From assembly GCF_024199845.1 (NCBI RefSeq), contig NZ_JANADO010000001.1:8358001-8422000 (forward strand): a DNA stretch of 64,000 bases, given 5' to 3'. The position numbers and the translations under genes are program-made. This stretch comes from Bradyrhizobium sp. CCGB12. GTDB lineage: Bacteria > Pseudomonadota > Alphaproteobacteria > Rhizobiales > Xanthobacteraceae. The notes beneath the pieces are model-generated. The model made no database searches and was not told the origin of the DNA. It saw only the letters and a program-made list of their open reading frames with translations. Positions within the stretch are counted from its first letter, which is position 1. Each line of letters opens with the position of its first letter. Of this stretch, positions 35,538 to 47,133 are shown in pieces.

Positions 35538-36143
35538 ATGCGACTCTTTGTTGGGCTCGGCAATCCCGGCGCGAAATACGCACGTAACCGGCACAATATC
35601 GGCTTCATGGCCGTCGACGAGATCGCGCGGCGTCATGGCTTTGCGCCATGGCGCCGCCGCTTTCAGGGCGAGACCTCGGAAGGCACGCTCGGACCTGAGC
35701 GCGTGATCCTGCTCAAGCCCACGACCTACATGAACGACTCCGGCCGCAGCGTTCAGGAAGCCGCAAGCTTCTTCAAGATCGCTCCCGGCGACGTCACCGT
35801 GTTCCATGATGAGCTCGAACTGCCGCCGGGCAAGGTGCGGGTGAAGATCGGCGGCGGCATCGCCGGCCACAACGGCCTGCGCTCGATTTCCGCGCATATC
35901 GGCAACGAGTATCGCCGGGTGCGGCTCGGCATCGGTCATCCCGGCGTCAAGGAGATGGTGCACGGCCACGTGCTGTCGGACTTCGCCAAGGCCGACAACG
36001 AGTGGGTGGCGACGCTCTGCGATGCGGTGGCTGAGCACGCGGCGCTGATCGCCAAGGGCACGGACGCGACCTTCGCCAACAGGGTGCATCTCGCCATGCA
36101 GGCGAAGGGATTTTTGACCAAGGACGAGAACGGCAAGGAATAG
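35538..36143 (+). CDS. pth: Peptidyl-tRNA hydrolase
   Basis: 201 aa. Cleaves peptidyl-tRNA released from stalled ribosomes. [24 protein letters not shown] carries the catalytic His and the Asn that bind the peptide; PTTYMNDSG and [28 protein letters not shown] give the remaining active-site Asp and tRNA-binding loop. Length is typical. It begins 58 bases after rplY, as usual in this group. Confidence 0.96.
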   Translation: MRLFVGLGNPGAKYARNRHNIGFMAVDEIARRHGFAPWRRRFQGETSEGTLGPERVILLKPTTYMNDSGRSVQEAASFFKIAPGDVTVFHDELELPPGKVRVKIGGGIAGHNGLRSISAHIGNEYRRVRLGIGHPGVKEMVHGHVLSDFAKADNEWVATLCDAVAEHAALIAKGTDATFANRVHLAMQAKGFLTKDENGKE

Positions 36144-36158
36144 GGTCGCTGTTCTCTC

Positions 36159-36244
36159 CGTCATGCCCGGGCTTGTCCCGGGCATCCACGATCTTCGTTC
36201 CGCGCGTTAAGGCGCGGATGGCCGGGTCAAGCCCGGCCATGACG
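36159..36244. repeat. Dispersed inverted repeat, family E
   Basis: CGTCATGCCCGGGCTTG (from 36159) is mirrored by CAAGCCCGGCCATGACG (to 36244), with an inner GCGCG/CGCGC turn. It fills most of the gap between pth and ychF. Confidence 0.85.
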
Positions 36245-36264
36245 AATACGGATAGAGGACGACT

Positions 36265-37362
36265 ATGGGATTCAAATGCGGGATCGTCGGGTTGCCCAAT
36301 GTCGGCAAATCGACCTTGTTTAACGCGCTGACCGAGACGGCCGCGGCGCAGGCTGCGAACTATCCGTTCTGCACCATCGAGCCGAATGTCGGCGAGGTTG
36401 CCGTGCCCGATCCGCGGCTCGACAAGCTGTCGGCGATCGCCAAGTCGGCGCAGATTATCCCGACCCGGCTGACCTTCGTCGATATCGCGGGCCTTGTGCG
36501 CGGCGCCTCCAAGGGCGAAGGTCTCGGCAACCAGTTCCTCGCCAACATCCGCGAGGTCGACGCCATCGCGCATGTCGTGCGCTGCTTCGAGGACTCCGAC
36601 ATCACCCATGTCGAGGGCAAGATCGCCCCGCTCGCCGACATCGAGACCATCGAGACCGAGCTGATGCTCGCGGACCTCGACAGCCTCGAGAAGCGCGTCG
36701 ACAACCTCGCCAAGAAAGCCAAGGGCAACGACAAGGACGCCAAGGAGCAGCTTGACCTGGTCAACCGCACCCTGGTGCTGCTCCGTGACGGCAAGCCCGC
36801 GCGACTCGTGGAGCGCAAGGCCGAGGAGGAGCGCGCCTTCTCCATGCTCGGCCTGTTGTCGTCAAAGCCGGTGCTCTATGTCTGCAACGTCGAGGAAGGC
36901 TCGGCCGCAACGGGCAATTCGTTCTCCCAGGCGGTGCAGGAGCAGGCGGCCAAGGAAGGCGCCGTCGCCGTCGTCATCTCTGCCAAGATCGAATCCGAGA
37001 TCGCCACCATTTCGCGCGAGGAGCGCGCCGACTTCCTGGAGACGCTGGGTCTCGAAGAAGCCGGCCTCGATCGCCTGATCCGCGCCGGCTACACGCTGCT
37101 GGACCTCATCACCTATTTCACGGTGGGTCCGAAGGAAGCGCGCGCCTGGACCATCTATCGCGGCACCAAGGCGCCGGGCGCGGCCGGCGTGATCCACACC
37201 GATTTCGAGAAGGGTTTCATCCGCGCCGAGACCATCGCGTATGAGGACTACGTCGCGCTGAACGGCGAAGCCGGCGCCCGCGATGCCGGCAAGCTCCGGC
37301 TCGAAGGCAAGGAATACGTCGTCGCCGACGGCGACGTGATGCATTTCAGGTTCAATACGTAA
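36265..37362 (+). CDS. ychF: Redox-regulated ATPase YchF (Obg-like)
   Basis: 365 aa. G1 [25 protein letters not shown]3 [10 protein letters not shown], and in place of the GTPase NKxD the YchF-specific NVEE ([10 protein letters not shown]), which explains its ATP preference. A coiled-coil helical insert (~120-195) and a C-terminal TGS domain ([15 protein letters not shown] ... FEKGFIRAE ... [12 protein letters not shown]) complete the family plan. Associated with ribosomes and the oxidative-stress response. Confidence 0.95.
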   Translation: MGFKCGIVGLPNVGKSTLFNALTETAAAQAANYPFCTIEPNVGEVAVPDPRLDKLSAIAKSAQIIPTRLTFVDIAGLVRGASKGEGLGNQFLANIREVDAIAHVVRCFEDSDITHVEGKIAPLADIETIETELMLADLDSLEKRVDNLAKKAKGNDKDAKEQLDLVNRTLVLLRDGKPARLVERKAEEERAFSMLGLLSSKPVLYVCNVEEGSAATGNSFSQAVQEQAAKEGAVAVVISAKIESEIATISREERADFLETLGLEEAGLDRLIRAGYTLLDLITYFTVGPKEARAWTIYRGTKAPGAAGVIHTDFEKGFIRAETIAYEDYVALNGEAGARDAGKLRLEGKEYVVADGDVMHFRFNT

Positions 37363-37372
37363 GCTGAAGCTT

Positions 37373-37501
37373 GTGCCCCGGACGTAGCGCAGCGCTCTTG
37401 CGGTGCGCTGCAGAGCCGGGGCCCAGGAGTCTTGATTGCGGATGCATGGGTCCCGGCTCTGCGTCGCGTCATTTCATGCCGCGCCGCGTCCGGGACACGA
37501 G
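37373..37501. repeat. Dispersed inverted repeat, family F (GTGCCCCGGACG type)
   Basis: Left arm GTGCCCCGGACG with a following GCAGCGC/GCGCTGC hairpin, and right arm CGTCCGGGACACGAG; GAGCCGGGGCCCA pairs with TGGGTCCCGGCTC in the centre. Single copy in this window, between convergent ychF and the DUF4282 gene. Confidence 0.7.
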
Positions 37502-37505
37502 AGCC

Positions 37506-37802
37506 TCACCGCATCCCGCCGCCCTGGTCCCTGATTGCGCCGAGATGCTCGTTGATGCGGAAGACGATCAGGATCAGTTCCGCGGCGATGCGCGAGAACA
37601 CGATGCCGACGACGACGCTCGCGATCGACGACAGCAGCACCAGGAAGCCGCCGAACGGGCTGATCGCCATCGCAGCTAGGCCGGAGAAGACGCCGGAGAG
37701 GCCGAACAGGCAGATCAGCGCGATCACCAGCCAGTAGAAGGTCTTGATGATGGTCGGCGTGATGAAGCGGTCCCATTGAAACAGGTCGCTGAATGAAAAC
37801 AT
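37506..37802 (-). CDS. DUF4282 membrane protein
   Basis: 98 aa from ATG at 37802, preceded by GGGGAGA. Opening MFSFSDLFQWDRFITP and two long hydrophobic helices (~21-45, 50-76), ending FRINEHLGAIRDQGG, match DUF4282. Small inner-membrane protein of unknown role. Divergent from the first MaoC gene. Confidence 0.85.
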   Translation of the reverse strand: MFSFSDLFQWDRFITPTIIKTFYWLVIALICLFGLSGVFSGLAAMAISPFGGFLVLLSSIASVVVGIVFSRIAAELILIVFRINEHLGAIRDQGGGMR

Positions 37803-37970
37803 TGCTCTCCCCAGGGGCAAATCGGGCCTCGGTGTCGGATCCTGGCCCTCGGCCGATCCGACTCAGACCAAAGCCGCCGCGTCCTATGTAGCACGAGCCA
37901 TGCCGGCCGGCGGGTTGAGATTGCCGCAAAGTGCGGCCACAATCTGTCATTTCCGCCAACCAATCCCAAG

Positions 37971-38423
37971 ATGACCCTGACCTTCGAAGATTTCCCGCCC
38001 GGCCGGTTCGGAACGTTCGGCCCGCGCCATGTCACCCGCGACGAGATCTTGGCCTTTGCCGCCGAGTTCGATCCGCAGCCGATGCATCTCGATGAGGAGG
38101 CGGCCGCCAGGAGCATGCTGCGCGGCCTGTCCGGCTCCGGCTGGCACCTGTGCTCGCTGATGATGCGGATGATGGCCGACGGGTTCATCACCCGCGCGGC
38201 CTCGCTCGGCTCGCCCGGCGTCGATGAGGTGCGCTGGCTCTCGCCCTTGCGGCCCGGCGACGACCTGATGCTCGACGTCGATGTGCTGGAAGCGCGCACC
38301 TCGAAGAGCCGGCCCGGGCTCGGCATCGTCAAGTTCAAATGCACTGTGCGCAACGCCAAGGGCGAGGCGCTCGCCGAGATGACCTCGCCGATCCTGATCA
38401 AGCGGCGCGAGGGGGCGGTCTGA
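37971..38423 (+). CDS. MaoC-family dehydratase
   Basis: 150 aa hotdog protein. The hydratase-2 dyad region is FAAEFDPQPMHLDEEAAARS (Asp and His), then the conserved GLSGSGWHLCSLMMRMM and RWLSPLRPGDDL. Probably hydrates or dehydrates an enoyl-CoA. Its stop overlaps the next MaoC gene by one base (TGATG), so both are made together, perhaps as a heterodimer replacing a two-domain hydratase. Confidence 0.9.
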   Translation: MTLTFEDFPPGRFGTFGPRHVTRDEILAFAAEFDPQPMHLDEEAAARSMLRGLSGSGWHLCSLMMRMMADGFITRAASLGSPGVDEVRWLSPLRPGDDLMLDVDVLEARTSKSRPGLGIVKFKCTVRNAKGEALAEMTSPILIKRREGAV

Positions 38424-38905
38424 TGCGGTTCTTCGAGGATATCGCGATCGGCCAGCGCCGCGAGCTCGGCGCCTATACGTTCACGGCGGAGTCCATCAAG
38501 ACCTTCGCCGCCAAGTTCGATCCGCAGCGTTTTCACCTCGACGAGGAGGAGGGCAAGAACTCGCTGTTCGGCGGGCTCGCGGCGTCGGGCTGGCATGTCG
38601 GCTCGGCCTGCATGAGCCTGGTTGTCGCCGACGGCCAGCGGCTGGCGCGGGAGGCCGCAGAGCGCGGCGAGGAGGTCGCGGTGTGGGGGCCGTCGCCGGG
38701 CTTTCGCGACCTGCGCTGGATCAGGCCGGTGCTGGCCGGCGACACGATCGACTACGTCAGCGTCGTCATCGACAAGCGCACGTCAGCCTCGCGTCCCGGC
38801 TGGGGCATTCTGACGGCCCGCACCACCGGCACCAACCAACGCGGCGAAGAGGTCTATTCCATCACCGCCTCAGCCTTCGTGCCGATGCGTGCGAAGAGCG
38901 GTTAG
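38423..38905 (+). CDS. MaoC-family dehydratase, second subunit
   Basis: 160 aa from the ATG that overlaps the previous stop. Again FAAKFDPQRFHLDEEEGKNS, GLAASGWHVGSACM and RWIRPVLAGDTI, so both partners keep the Asp-His dyad. The two proteins are alike over their whole length, indicating tandem duplication. No acyl-CoA synthetase or dehydrogenase is adjacent, so the pathway is not visible. Confidence 0.9.
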   Translation: MRFFEDIAIGQRRELGAYTFTAESIKTFAAKFDPQRFHLDEEEGKNSLFGGLAASGWHVGSACMSLVVADGQRLAREAAERGEEVAVWGPSPGFRDLRWIRPVLAGDTIDYVSVVIDKRTSASRPGWGILTARTTGTNQRGEEVYSITASAFVPMRAKSG

Positions 38906-39101
38906 ATCTGTTCCAAGATGAACGGGCAAATCAGTGGGCAAGTGTTGCCCGCGCGCTATGGACGCTTTTCGGGGCGGCTGCCATAAGCCTGCGCAACATG
39001 GTTACCGCGAAGCAGTTTTGCGGAACCAGTGAGTTGCTAACTAATTATGAACCTGTCGCTGTCTAATTGAAACGAATAGGCAGAGACAGGGGACGAGGAC
39101 A

Positions 39102-39248
39102 ATGGCAGATCGCGGCGCACTCAAGTTTGTGGGATTCATCTTCGCGACCGCGACGTTGGCCGTGATGCTGGTCGCCGGCATGGTGGTGAAGGGCTATGCC
39201 GATGGCGCCTACACCCTGGAAGCCTCGACCGTGGAAGCCTCCCAGTAA
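39102..39248 (+). CDS. Small single-pass membrane protein (48 aa)
   Basis: Opens with MADRGALKFVGFIFATATLA after GACGAGG, three bases before the ATG, and ends EASTVEASQ before TAA. One hydrophobic helix (about residues 8-28) follows a short basic stretch; the C-terminal 20 residues carry two copies of EASTVEAS-like sequence. About 200 bases of leader precede it. The codon third positions are GC-rich, supporting coding. Function unknown. Confidence 0.75.
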   Translation: MADRGALKFVGFIFATATLAVMLVAGMVVKGYADGAYTLEASTVEASQ

Positions 39249-39287
39249 GAGTTCGCCAATTGATCGGGGCCGGCGTCCGGCCCTGGG

Positions 39288-39425
39288 TCAACGGCTGTAG
39301 ACAAACGCCAGCACCGCGATCGCGACCGCCAGCAATCCAACAAAGCGCAGCATGATCGTGCCCAGCTGATTCGGCGCGGGCCGCAGCGATATAGGGTCCG
39401 AGTTGTCGGGCCGAATGCTTTCCAT
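39288..39425 (-). CDS. Small single-pass membrane protein (45 aa)
   Basis: ATG at 39425 with GGGGA about seven bases upstream; stop TGA at 39288. The N-terminal 22 residues are polar (MESIRPDNSDPISLRPAPNQ) and the rest is one membrane helix (IMLRFVGLLAVAIAVLAFVYSR). Convergent with the 48-aa gene. No family recognised; a clean ribosome site and GC-rich third positions support it. Confidence 0.6.
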   Translation of the reverse strand: MESIRPDNSDPISLRPAPNQLGTIMLRFVGLLAVAIAVLAFVYSR

Positions 39426-39516
39426 GACATGTCCCCAAGGCCCGGCCGCAGACAGCCACGGGCGCTTGGCATTGGTCGCCGGGGAGGGGCGGAGGGTTCA
39501 AAGGCTGGTGCTCTTC

Positions 39517-39651
39517 GCCTCGCCCCGCTTGCGGGGAGAGGCCGACGCGCGAAGCGCGGCGGGTGAGGGGGACTCTCCGCGAGTCTCTCTGTCACCGTTT
39601 TCGGGGAAACTCCCCCTCACCCCGACCCTCTCCCCGCAAGCGGGGAGAGGG
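39517..39651. repeat. Composite palindromic element, family A (full copy)
   Basis: CCTCGCCCCGC..GCGGGGAGAGG, then a variable hairpin CGCGC-GAA-GCGCG (39546-39558), GGGTGAGGGGGA, the conserved core CTCTCCGCGAGTCTCTCTGT, TCCCCCTCACC and a closing CCCTCTCCCCGC/GCGGGGAGAGGG hairpin. The flanks of this gap (39426-39516 and 39652-39725) hold nothing I can name. Confidence 0.85.
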
Positions 39652-39725
39652 AGAAAACATTGTCAGAATCAAAACCGCCGCGTCCCTTGCGGAACGCGGC
39701 GGCCGGTGATGCTTGACGCCAATGC

Positions 39726-40145
39726 TTAGCTGTTGCGCAGGCCGTCGGCGGCGCGCTTCCACTGCGAGACGTTGTCCGCGATCATGCGGGTCGACTTCAT
39801 CGCGGCCTGGCTGAGCTGGGCGTAGCCGGAGATTTCGCGCTGGACGCGCTGGCCTTCGGCATGGAGCAGGTCGCGCAGGCTCTCGAGCTCGGAGATCAGG
39901 TTCTCGATCTCGGCGAGCGAGGTGCCGGCGACGCGCTGGATCAGCGAGTTGACGTTGTTGACGGTGGCTTCCGCACTCGGATCCAGCGGCGGCGCGTCGG
40001 TGGTCGACGCCGGACGGCGCAGATAGGCGATGTCGTTGCGGACGAAATCGCGGATGCCGGCTTCGACCTCGGTCACGGCGGCGAGATTGTTGTCGACCGT
40101 CTCGGTCTCGGTGGCTTCGACTTTTTCGGGACGCATGGCGTTCAT
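39726..40145 (-). CDS. Helical hypothetical protein, possibly phasin-like
   Basis: 139 aa from ATG at 40145. Nearly all-helical with heptads over ~60-115 (VNNVNSLIQRVAGTSLAEIENL), no membrane helix and no cysteine, ending QWKRAADGLRNS. An acidic Thr/Glu-rich N terminus and the size recall rhizobial phasins or other coiled-coil proteins; the phasin idea is only a resemblance in build. Standing alone between spacer regions. Confidence 0.7.
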   Translation of the reverse strand: MNAMRPEKVEATETETVDNNLAAVTEVEAGIRDFVRNDIAYLRRPASTTDAPPLDPSAEATVNNVNSLIQRVAGTSLAEIENLISELESLRDLLHAEGQRVQREISGYAQLSQAAMKSTRMIADNVSQWKRAADGLRNS

Positions 40146-40372
40146 CGTTATTCCCCTGTTCGCGTTGAGCGCAGCGCGAGTCTCCCCCGCACGACGACGT
40201 CTGTGAGGCACCCTATCAGGGCGTCCGATTGCGACAGCAAATGGGCCAAGATGCGGCAAGGGCGGACCATTCGGGGGTTTTGCCGTGGCGTATGGTTACA
40301 AGAATCTGAACGCCGCCGGGGCGGGGGCCTCAAGCCGTCGAGATGTGAGGGAGAGAGGTAGCGTGGGAACCG

Positions 40373-41293
40373 CTACCAGCTCTTCTTGAACCCCGCCGTT
40401 ACGCTCTTGTTGGTCGCGCCCTGCGAGGTCTCGCCGACCGAGCCGGAGACGGTGACGTTGTCGAACAGCTTCTGCTCGGCGCCGAACTTGCGCAGCCATT
40501 TGTCGTCGGTGGTCGACAGGGTCTGGCCGGCGGTGATGCTGGTGCCGGTGTCGGTGATGGTGACCTTGGCGGTCTGGTCGGTCTCGTAATTGCGGGTGAT
40601 GTGGCCACCGACGCCGGGCAGCGCCGTCGTGCCCTGTTGATTGACGCTGTAGCCGTTCTGGAGCGTCAGCGAATAATCGTCCGACAGCGGCACCGATTTG
40701 GTCAGCGAGGCCCCGATCTTGCTCTGTTCAGAGCCGGGATCGACCCGCGCTTCCACCGCGGTCTTGTCCCAGATCGAGCCCGCGCCCGGCGCGGTCGCGG
40801 CGGCCCAGGCGCTGCCGGAGGATTGCGGCAGGCTGCCGCCATTGGCGGCCTTCTGCGCCAGGAGTTCGGACATCGTCCGGGGCTCGCTGGTCACCGTCAT
40901 GTCGGCGCCGATCCGCGTATCCCAGAACGAGAACACGGACTGCTTCACCGTCACCGCCGAGGAGCCGTTTGCATTGGGGTTCGACGACCAGTCCAAGCCA
41001 TCCTTGGCCGCGGCCTGGGCCCGCTTCTTGGCGGCCATGGGGTCAATGCCGGTCCCGGCGTCGACCGCGAGCTGGCTCCAGTCGAGCTTGTCGACGTCGA
41101 TGCCTTTGAGCACATCGGGGTCGTTGACATCAGGGGCGGCCGCGGCCTCGGTCTCGGCCTCGTCGTCGGGCGCGGTCGCGGCGGGAGAGAACGGCGGGAT
41201 GATCTGCGCCGAGACCGTCAGCGCCGAGCCCAAAATGAATGCGGCCGCCAGCACTGGCAGCCTGGTCCAGCCAAACCCTGTCGAGAATTCCAT
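40373..41293 (-). CDS. Exported protein, probable outer-membrane or surface beta protein
   Basis: 306 aa from ATG at 41293. A signal peptide (~1-29, FILGSALTVSAQ) leads an acidic Ala-rich linker, a DVLKGIDVDKLDWSQLAVDAGTGID segment, then a C-terminal half of alternating strands (KIGASLTKSVPL, YSLTLQNGYSVNQQG, AKVTITDTGTSITAGQTL, VTVSGSVGETSQG) ending in ...TAGFKKSW. The aromatic final residue resembles a BAM signal. Family not recognised. Confidence 0.7.
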   Translation of the reverse strand: MEFSTGFGWTRLPVLAAAFILGSALTVSAQIIPPFSPAATAPDDEAETEAAAAPDVNDPDVLKGIDVDKLDWSQLAVDAGTGIDPMAAKKRAQAAAKDGLDWSSNPNANGSSAVTVKQSVFSFWDTRIGADMTVTSEPRTMSELLAQKAANGGSLPQSSGSAWAAATAPGAGSIWDKTAVEARVDPGSEQSKIGASLTKSVPLSDDYSLTLQNGYSVNQQGTTALPGVGGHITRNYETDQTAKVTITDTGTSITAGQTLSTTDDKWLRKFGAEQKLFDNVTVSGSVGETSQGATNKSVTAGFKKSW

Positions 41294-41541
41294 CGTCCTG
41301 CCCGCAAACCCCAGCGCATGCTGTCCGGCAATATATATCGGCCCTCCGCAAAGGCCATGCGCCATTCCGCGCAAAACATGTTGATCATCCTCGCCGCGAA
41401 TGACGAACCAACGGGGCGCGCGACCGGCGCGCGCCCGACGACGAGCTTCTGACACGACCGCATCCGGCGGGGCTGGAGGCCAGGGCGTCATGTGAGCGTC
41501 GTCATCGGTCCCGAGGCAAGCGGGACCCGTTGGCGTCCCCC

Positions 41542-41982
41542 TCAGCCGGCGCTTGTCATCTTCGGCAGATGAATGGCGCGGCCGAGTGCCTGCTCGACCA
41601 GGTCGAACGTGTCGATCAGCACGCGCATGCTGACGAGCTTGCCCGCCCTGAACTGGGCGAACTGCGCGACGCGCAAGCTGATCGGCTTGTTGGAATCGAG
41701 CGCCGTCAGCGAATAGCGCAGCATCGAGGCGGCGGAATCGACGTCGAGCATGATGCTTTCGCGGTCGAAGCGGCGGACGTGAAAATTGTCGGCGAGCTGG
41801 CGGATGACGTCCAGCACGGCGTCCTTGCCCTGCCGCGCGCCCAGGAACGGAAACATGTCGATCGGGCCATACAGCGCCCATTCGACGTCCTCGTCGATCA
41901 AGGCTTCGAGATCCATGAAATGCCGGTCGTTGATCGCGCGGTGCAACGCGCGCGAGAAACGCCAGAGGCTGTGCTCTGTCAT
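41542..41982 (-). CDS. NTF2-like (SnoaL-type) protein
   Basis: 146 aa, one alpha+beta cone of the NTF2 superfamily: an N-terminal helix, DEDVEWALYGPIDMFPFLG, GKDAVLDVIRQLADNF, then strands ending in FRAGKLVSMRVLIDTFDLVEQAL. Members include isomerases, dehydratases and ligand binders; no catalytic pair is clear. It is a paralogue of the 42359-42811 gene on the same strand, sharing the PID and LVEQ/LVQQ positions. AT-rich structured DNA lies directly upstream. Confidence 0.85.
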   Translation of the reverse strand: MTEHSLWRFSRALHRAINDRHFMDLEALIDEDVEWALYGPIDMFPFLGARQGKDAVLDVIRQLADNFHVRRFDRESIMLDVDSAASMLRYSLTALDSNKPISLRVAQFAQFRAGKLVSMRVLIDTFDLVEQALGRAIHLPKMTSAG

Positions 41983-42075
41983 TTGGGGCAGTCCTGAAGC
42001 TGGCTTGCAAAAAAACGGAAAACAACCCCGTGCACAGGAAAGGTGCGGGGGCGCTCAACTCATTTGTGTACGAAC

Positions 42076-42165
42076 AAATACGGGGTTTCGGCCAAAACGC
42101 AATTCACATTTTTGCAATGCGCAATTGACTTCGTTTTGTGAGATTTACAATAGAACCCCGTATTT
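42076..42165. repeat. AT-rich nested inverted repeat
   Basis: Outer arms AAATACGGGGTT (42076-42087) and AACCCCGTATTT (42154-42165) are perfect complements over 12 bp. Nested inside are CAAAACG (42093-42099)/CGTTTTG (42132-42138), and GCAATT occurs twice. The 90 bases are far more AT-rich than the surroundings. On the plus strand TTGACT and TACAAT lie 15 bases apart. It precedes the 41542-41982 gene. Unlike the other repeat families here, I see no second copy in the window. Confidence 0.6.
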
Positions 42166-42213
42166 TCCCGGTTCGCGCTGGCGCGGTTACCCACCGGGAG
42201 CTCAACCTCCGGC

Positions 42214-42334
42214 GTCGTCCTGGCGAAAGCCAGGACCCATACCCACCGGCCCCTGTAATGTGCAGGCCGGGAGTTGACAGCATGTCGCCACATCGGCAGT
42301 CGGGGTAATGGGTCCTGGCCTTCGCCAGGACGAC
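42214..42334. repeat. Dispersed inverted repeat, family B
   Basis: GTCGTCCTGGCGAAAGCCAGGACCCAT (from 42214) mirrors ATGGGTCCTGGCCTTCGCCAGGACGAC to 42334; each arm is itself a hairpin (TCCTGGC/GCCAGGA). It occupies the rest of the 376-base gap between the two NTF2 genes. Confidence 0.85.
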
Positions 42335-42358
42335 ATGCGCTACGGCAACGACCGCGGG

Positions 42359-42811
42359 TTACCCGCCGTCCGCCGGCGCCCCCGTGATCAGCGGCCCGAT
42401 CTCGCGCTCCAGCACCTGCTGCACCAGATCATAGGAATCGATGATCTCGCGGATCTGCGACACCAGCCCGCCGCGGAAGCTGTAGAACACCGCCATGTCG
42501 AACTGCACGACCCGGTCATTGCTGCGCTTCCTGAAATAAGTATGCATGTAGGTCGCGACCTCGTCGCCCTCGGCGACGATGACGGGCGTCTTGTAGCGGA
42601 CTTCCGAATAGCGCGACCAGACCGTCTGCCAGAGCTCACGCAGCTCTTGCTTGCCGTGGCGCGGCACCATGTGCGGCAGCACGTCGATCGGCGCGTGGGT
42701 GAGGAAGTCGACATCGTCGGTGCAGCAGGACAGCGCCGCCTCGATATCCCCGCGTGCGAAGACGTCGAGCAGATGCACGACGCGCTGGCGGTTCAGCTTC
42801 TCGACCGTCAT
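42359..42811 (-). CDS. NTF2-like (SnoaL-type) protein, paralogue of 41542-41982
   Basis: 150 aa from ATG at 42811. Features: DIEAALSCCTDDVDFLTHAPIDVLP, GKQELRELWQTVWSRY, TYFRKRSNDRVVQFDMAVFY and IREIIDSYDLVQQVLER. A vicinal Cys-Cys lies in the first strand region. Same fold and length as its neighbour, and same strand, so an old tandem duplication is likely, now separated by repeats. Confidence 0.85.
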   Translation of the reverse strand: MTVEKLNRQRVVHLLDVFARGDIEAALSCCTDDVDFLTHAPIDVLPHMVPRHGKQELRELWQTVWSRYSEVRYKTPVIVAEGDEVATYMHTYFRKRSNDRVVQFDMAVFYSFRGGLVSQIREIIDSYDLVQQVLEREIGPLITGAPADGG

Positions 42812-43089
42812 TCCGCCCGTCCTTGTGGCCCCGTGGCGTTGCGCAAGGCTAACGCGCGGCCTCACGCGCCGGCAATCCGCAAAATCACCGGGATGTTACA
42901 GACGGTATGACGCGCGAGCGCAATGCCAGGTTCATGGCGGCTGGCCCGAGTGGCGTTGGATCTGCACGAGTTCCTGCCGCATGGCGCGCAACGCGCATGG
43001 ACGAACGCGCAAGGCACAACGCCGCACGCGCATGGAACCGCGCCGCGCGCCCGCCCGTTATGACGCCGACAACGCATCCGGAGACATCC

Positions 43090-43320
43090 ATGAAATCCCT
43101 CTTCGCCATCGCCGCCGTGCTGCTCATGCTTGGCGCAACCTCCGCCGCCAGCGCCAAAGGCTGCATCAAGGGCGCCATCGTCGGCGGCGTCGCCGGCCAC
43201 TATGCCGGCCATCACGGCGTCCTCGGCGCTGCTGCCGGCTGCCTCTACGGCAGGCATCACGCAAAGGAACAGGAGCGGCAACAGCAGCAGAGGCAGGTGA
43301 ACGGGCAGGGGAAGTTGTAG
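43090..43320 (+). CDS. Small exported glycine-zipper-like protein
   Basis: 76 aa from ATG at 43090, GGAG eight bases upstream. Signal peptide (~1-22, ending ASA), then a Gly-rich stretch GAIVGGVAGHYAGHHGVLGAAAG with small residues every four positions between two cysteines (GCIKG and GCLYG), and a Gln/Arg/His-rich tail. This resembles the glycine-zipper periplasmic or outer-membrane proteins; function unknown. Confidence 0.7.
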   Translation: MKSLFAIAAVLLMLGATSAASAKGCIKGAIVGGVAGHYAGHHGVLGAAAGCLYGRHHAKEQERQQQQRQVNGQGKL

Positions 43321-43370
43321 CCCACGTCATTCCGGGTCGCGCGAAGCCGTCGCCGCGGCGGCGGCCTGTT

Positions 43371-43504
43371 CCCTCGCCCCGCTTGCGGGGAGAGGGTGGG
43401 GTGAGGGGGAGCCTCCCCGGGGACGGTGACAGTTGCCCTCGCGGAGACTCCCCCTCACCCGATCGCTCCGCGATCGACCTCTCCCCGCAGGGGGCGAGGT
43501 GAAG
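43371..43504. repeat. Composite palindromic element, family A (full copy, reverse orientation)
   Basis: CCTCGCCCCGC..GCGGGGAGAGG, the GGGGACGGTGACAGT core, TCCCCCTCACC, variable hairpin CGATCGC-TCC-GCGATCG (43460-43476), closing CCTCTCCCCGC..GGGGGCGAGG. A fragment of family C (CGTCATTCCGGGTCGCGCG) precedes it at 43325. Confidence 0.85.
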
Positions 43505-43591
43505 GATGGCCGCCGCACCGCGTGACCCATCTCACATCACCGCTGTCCCGGCGCCTCTAACGTCACCCCCATGTCATCAGGGAGACGTGCC

Positions 43592-43978
43592 ATGGCCGCC
43601 ATCGCCACCGCCAGAAAGTCCCGCCTGCACAACGCGCTCGAAGGCCTCGCGCTGACCGCGATCCTCCTGAGCTTCCCGACCTTCGCCGCCGCCGCCTTCC
43701 TGCTCAAGCTCGCCGGCAACCACGACCTCGTCGGCGATCCCGGCGTCGCCATCTTCGTCGCCATCGCTTCGCTCGCCCATGCGCTGTTCGCCGTGACCCT
43801 GGGCCCGAGCTTCCCCGCCTTGTTCAAGACCGTTTATGAGCCAAAATTCTTCGAAGCCCATCTGTCGCTCACGGACAAGATCACGGCTTGGCGCACCCAA
43901 CCGGTCGCCTCGCTGCAACTGGTGACGATCGTGCTGCTGCTGTCGGTGATGGCGGTGGTGACGGCGAGCGTGAGGTGA
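43592..43978 (+). CDS. Membrane protein of unknown function
   Basis: 128 aa from ATG at 43592, preceded by GGGAG at eight bases; an earlier ATG at 43571 lacks a ribosome site. Three hydrophobic segments (~18-42, 52-75, 104-126) separated by an amphipathic loop TVYEPKFFEAHLSLTDKITAW. No signal peptidase site. I do not recognise the family. A family C repeat fragment lies after it. Confidence 0.7.
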   Translation: MAAIATARKSRLHNALEGLALTAILLSFPTFAAAAFLLKLAGNHDLVGDPGVAIFVAIASLAHALFAVTLGPSFPALFKTVYEPKFFEAHLSLTDKITAWRTQPVASLQLVTIVLLLSVMAVVTASVR

Positions 43979-44000
43979 GGGAGGAGACAATCTCTCTTTC

Positions 44001-44043
44001 GTCATTCCGGGGCGCCGCAAAGCGGCGAGCCCGGAATCCATAG
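44001..44043. repeat. Dispersed repeat fragment, family C
   Basis: CGTCATTCCGGGGCGCCGC followed by GCGGCGAGCCCGGAATCCA: one half of the family C element, folding on GCCGC/GCGGC, between the 3' ends of two convergent genes. Confidence 0.7.
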
Positions 44044-44073
44044 CCACGACAAGCGCGGACGAAACTCCGCAGC

Positions 44074-47040
<2,967 letters not shown>

Positions 47041-47133
47041 GACGCGAATATGGGACGAGTCCGCCCGGCAATAAAGGGCGAATGCCCATCGCCATGCAGC
47101 CTGCTGACAGCAGGTTGGCAGCAGCCTCGAGGC

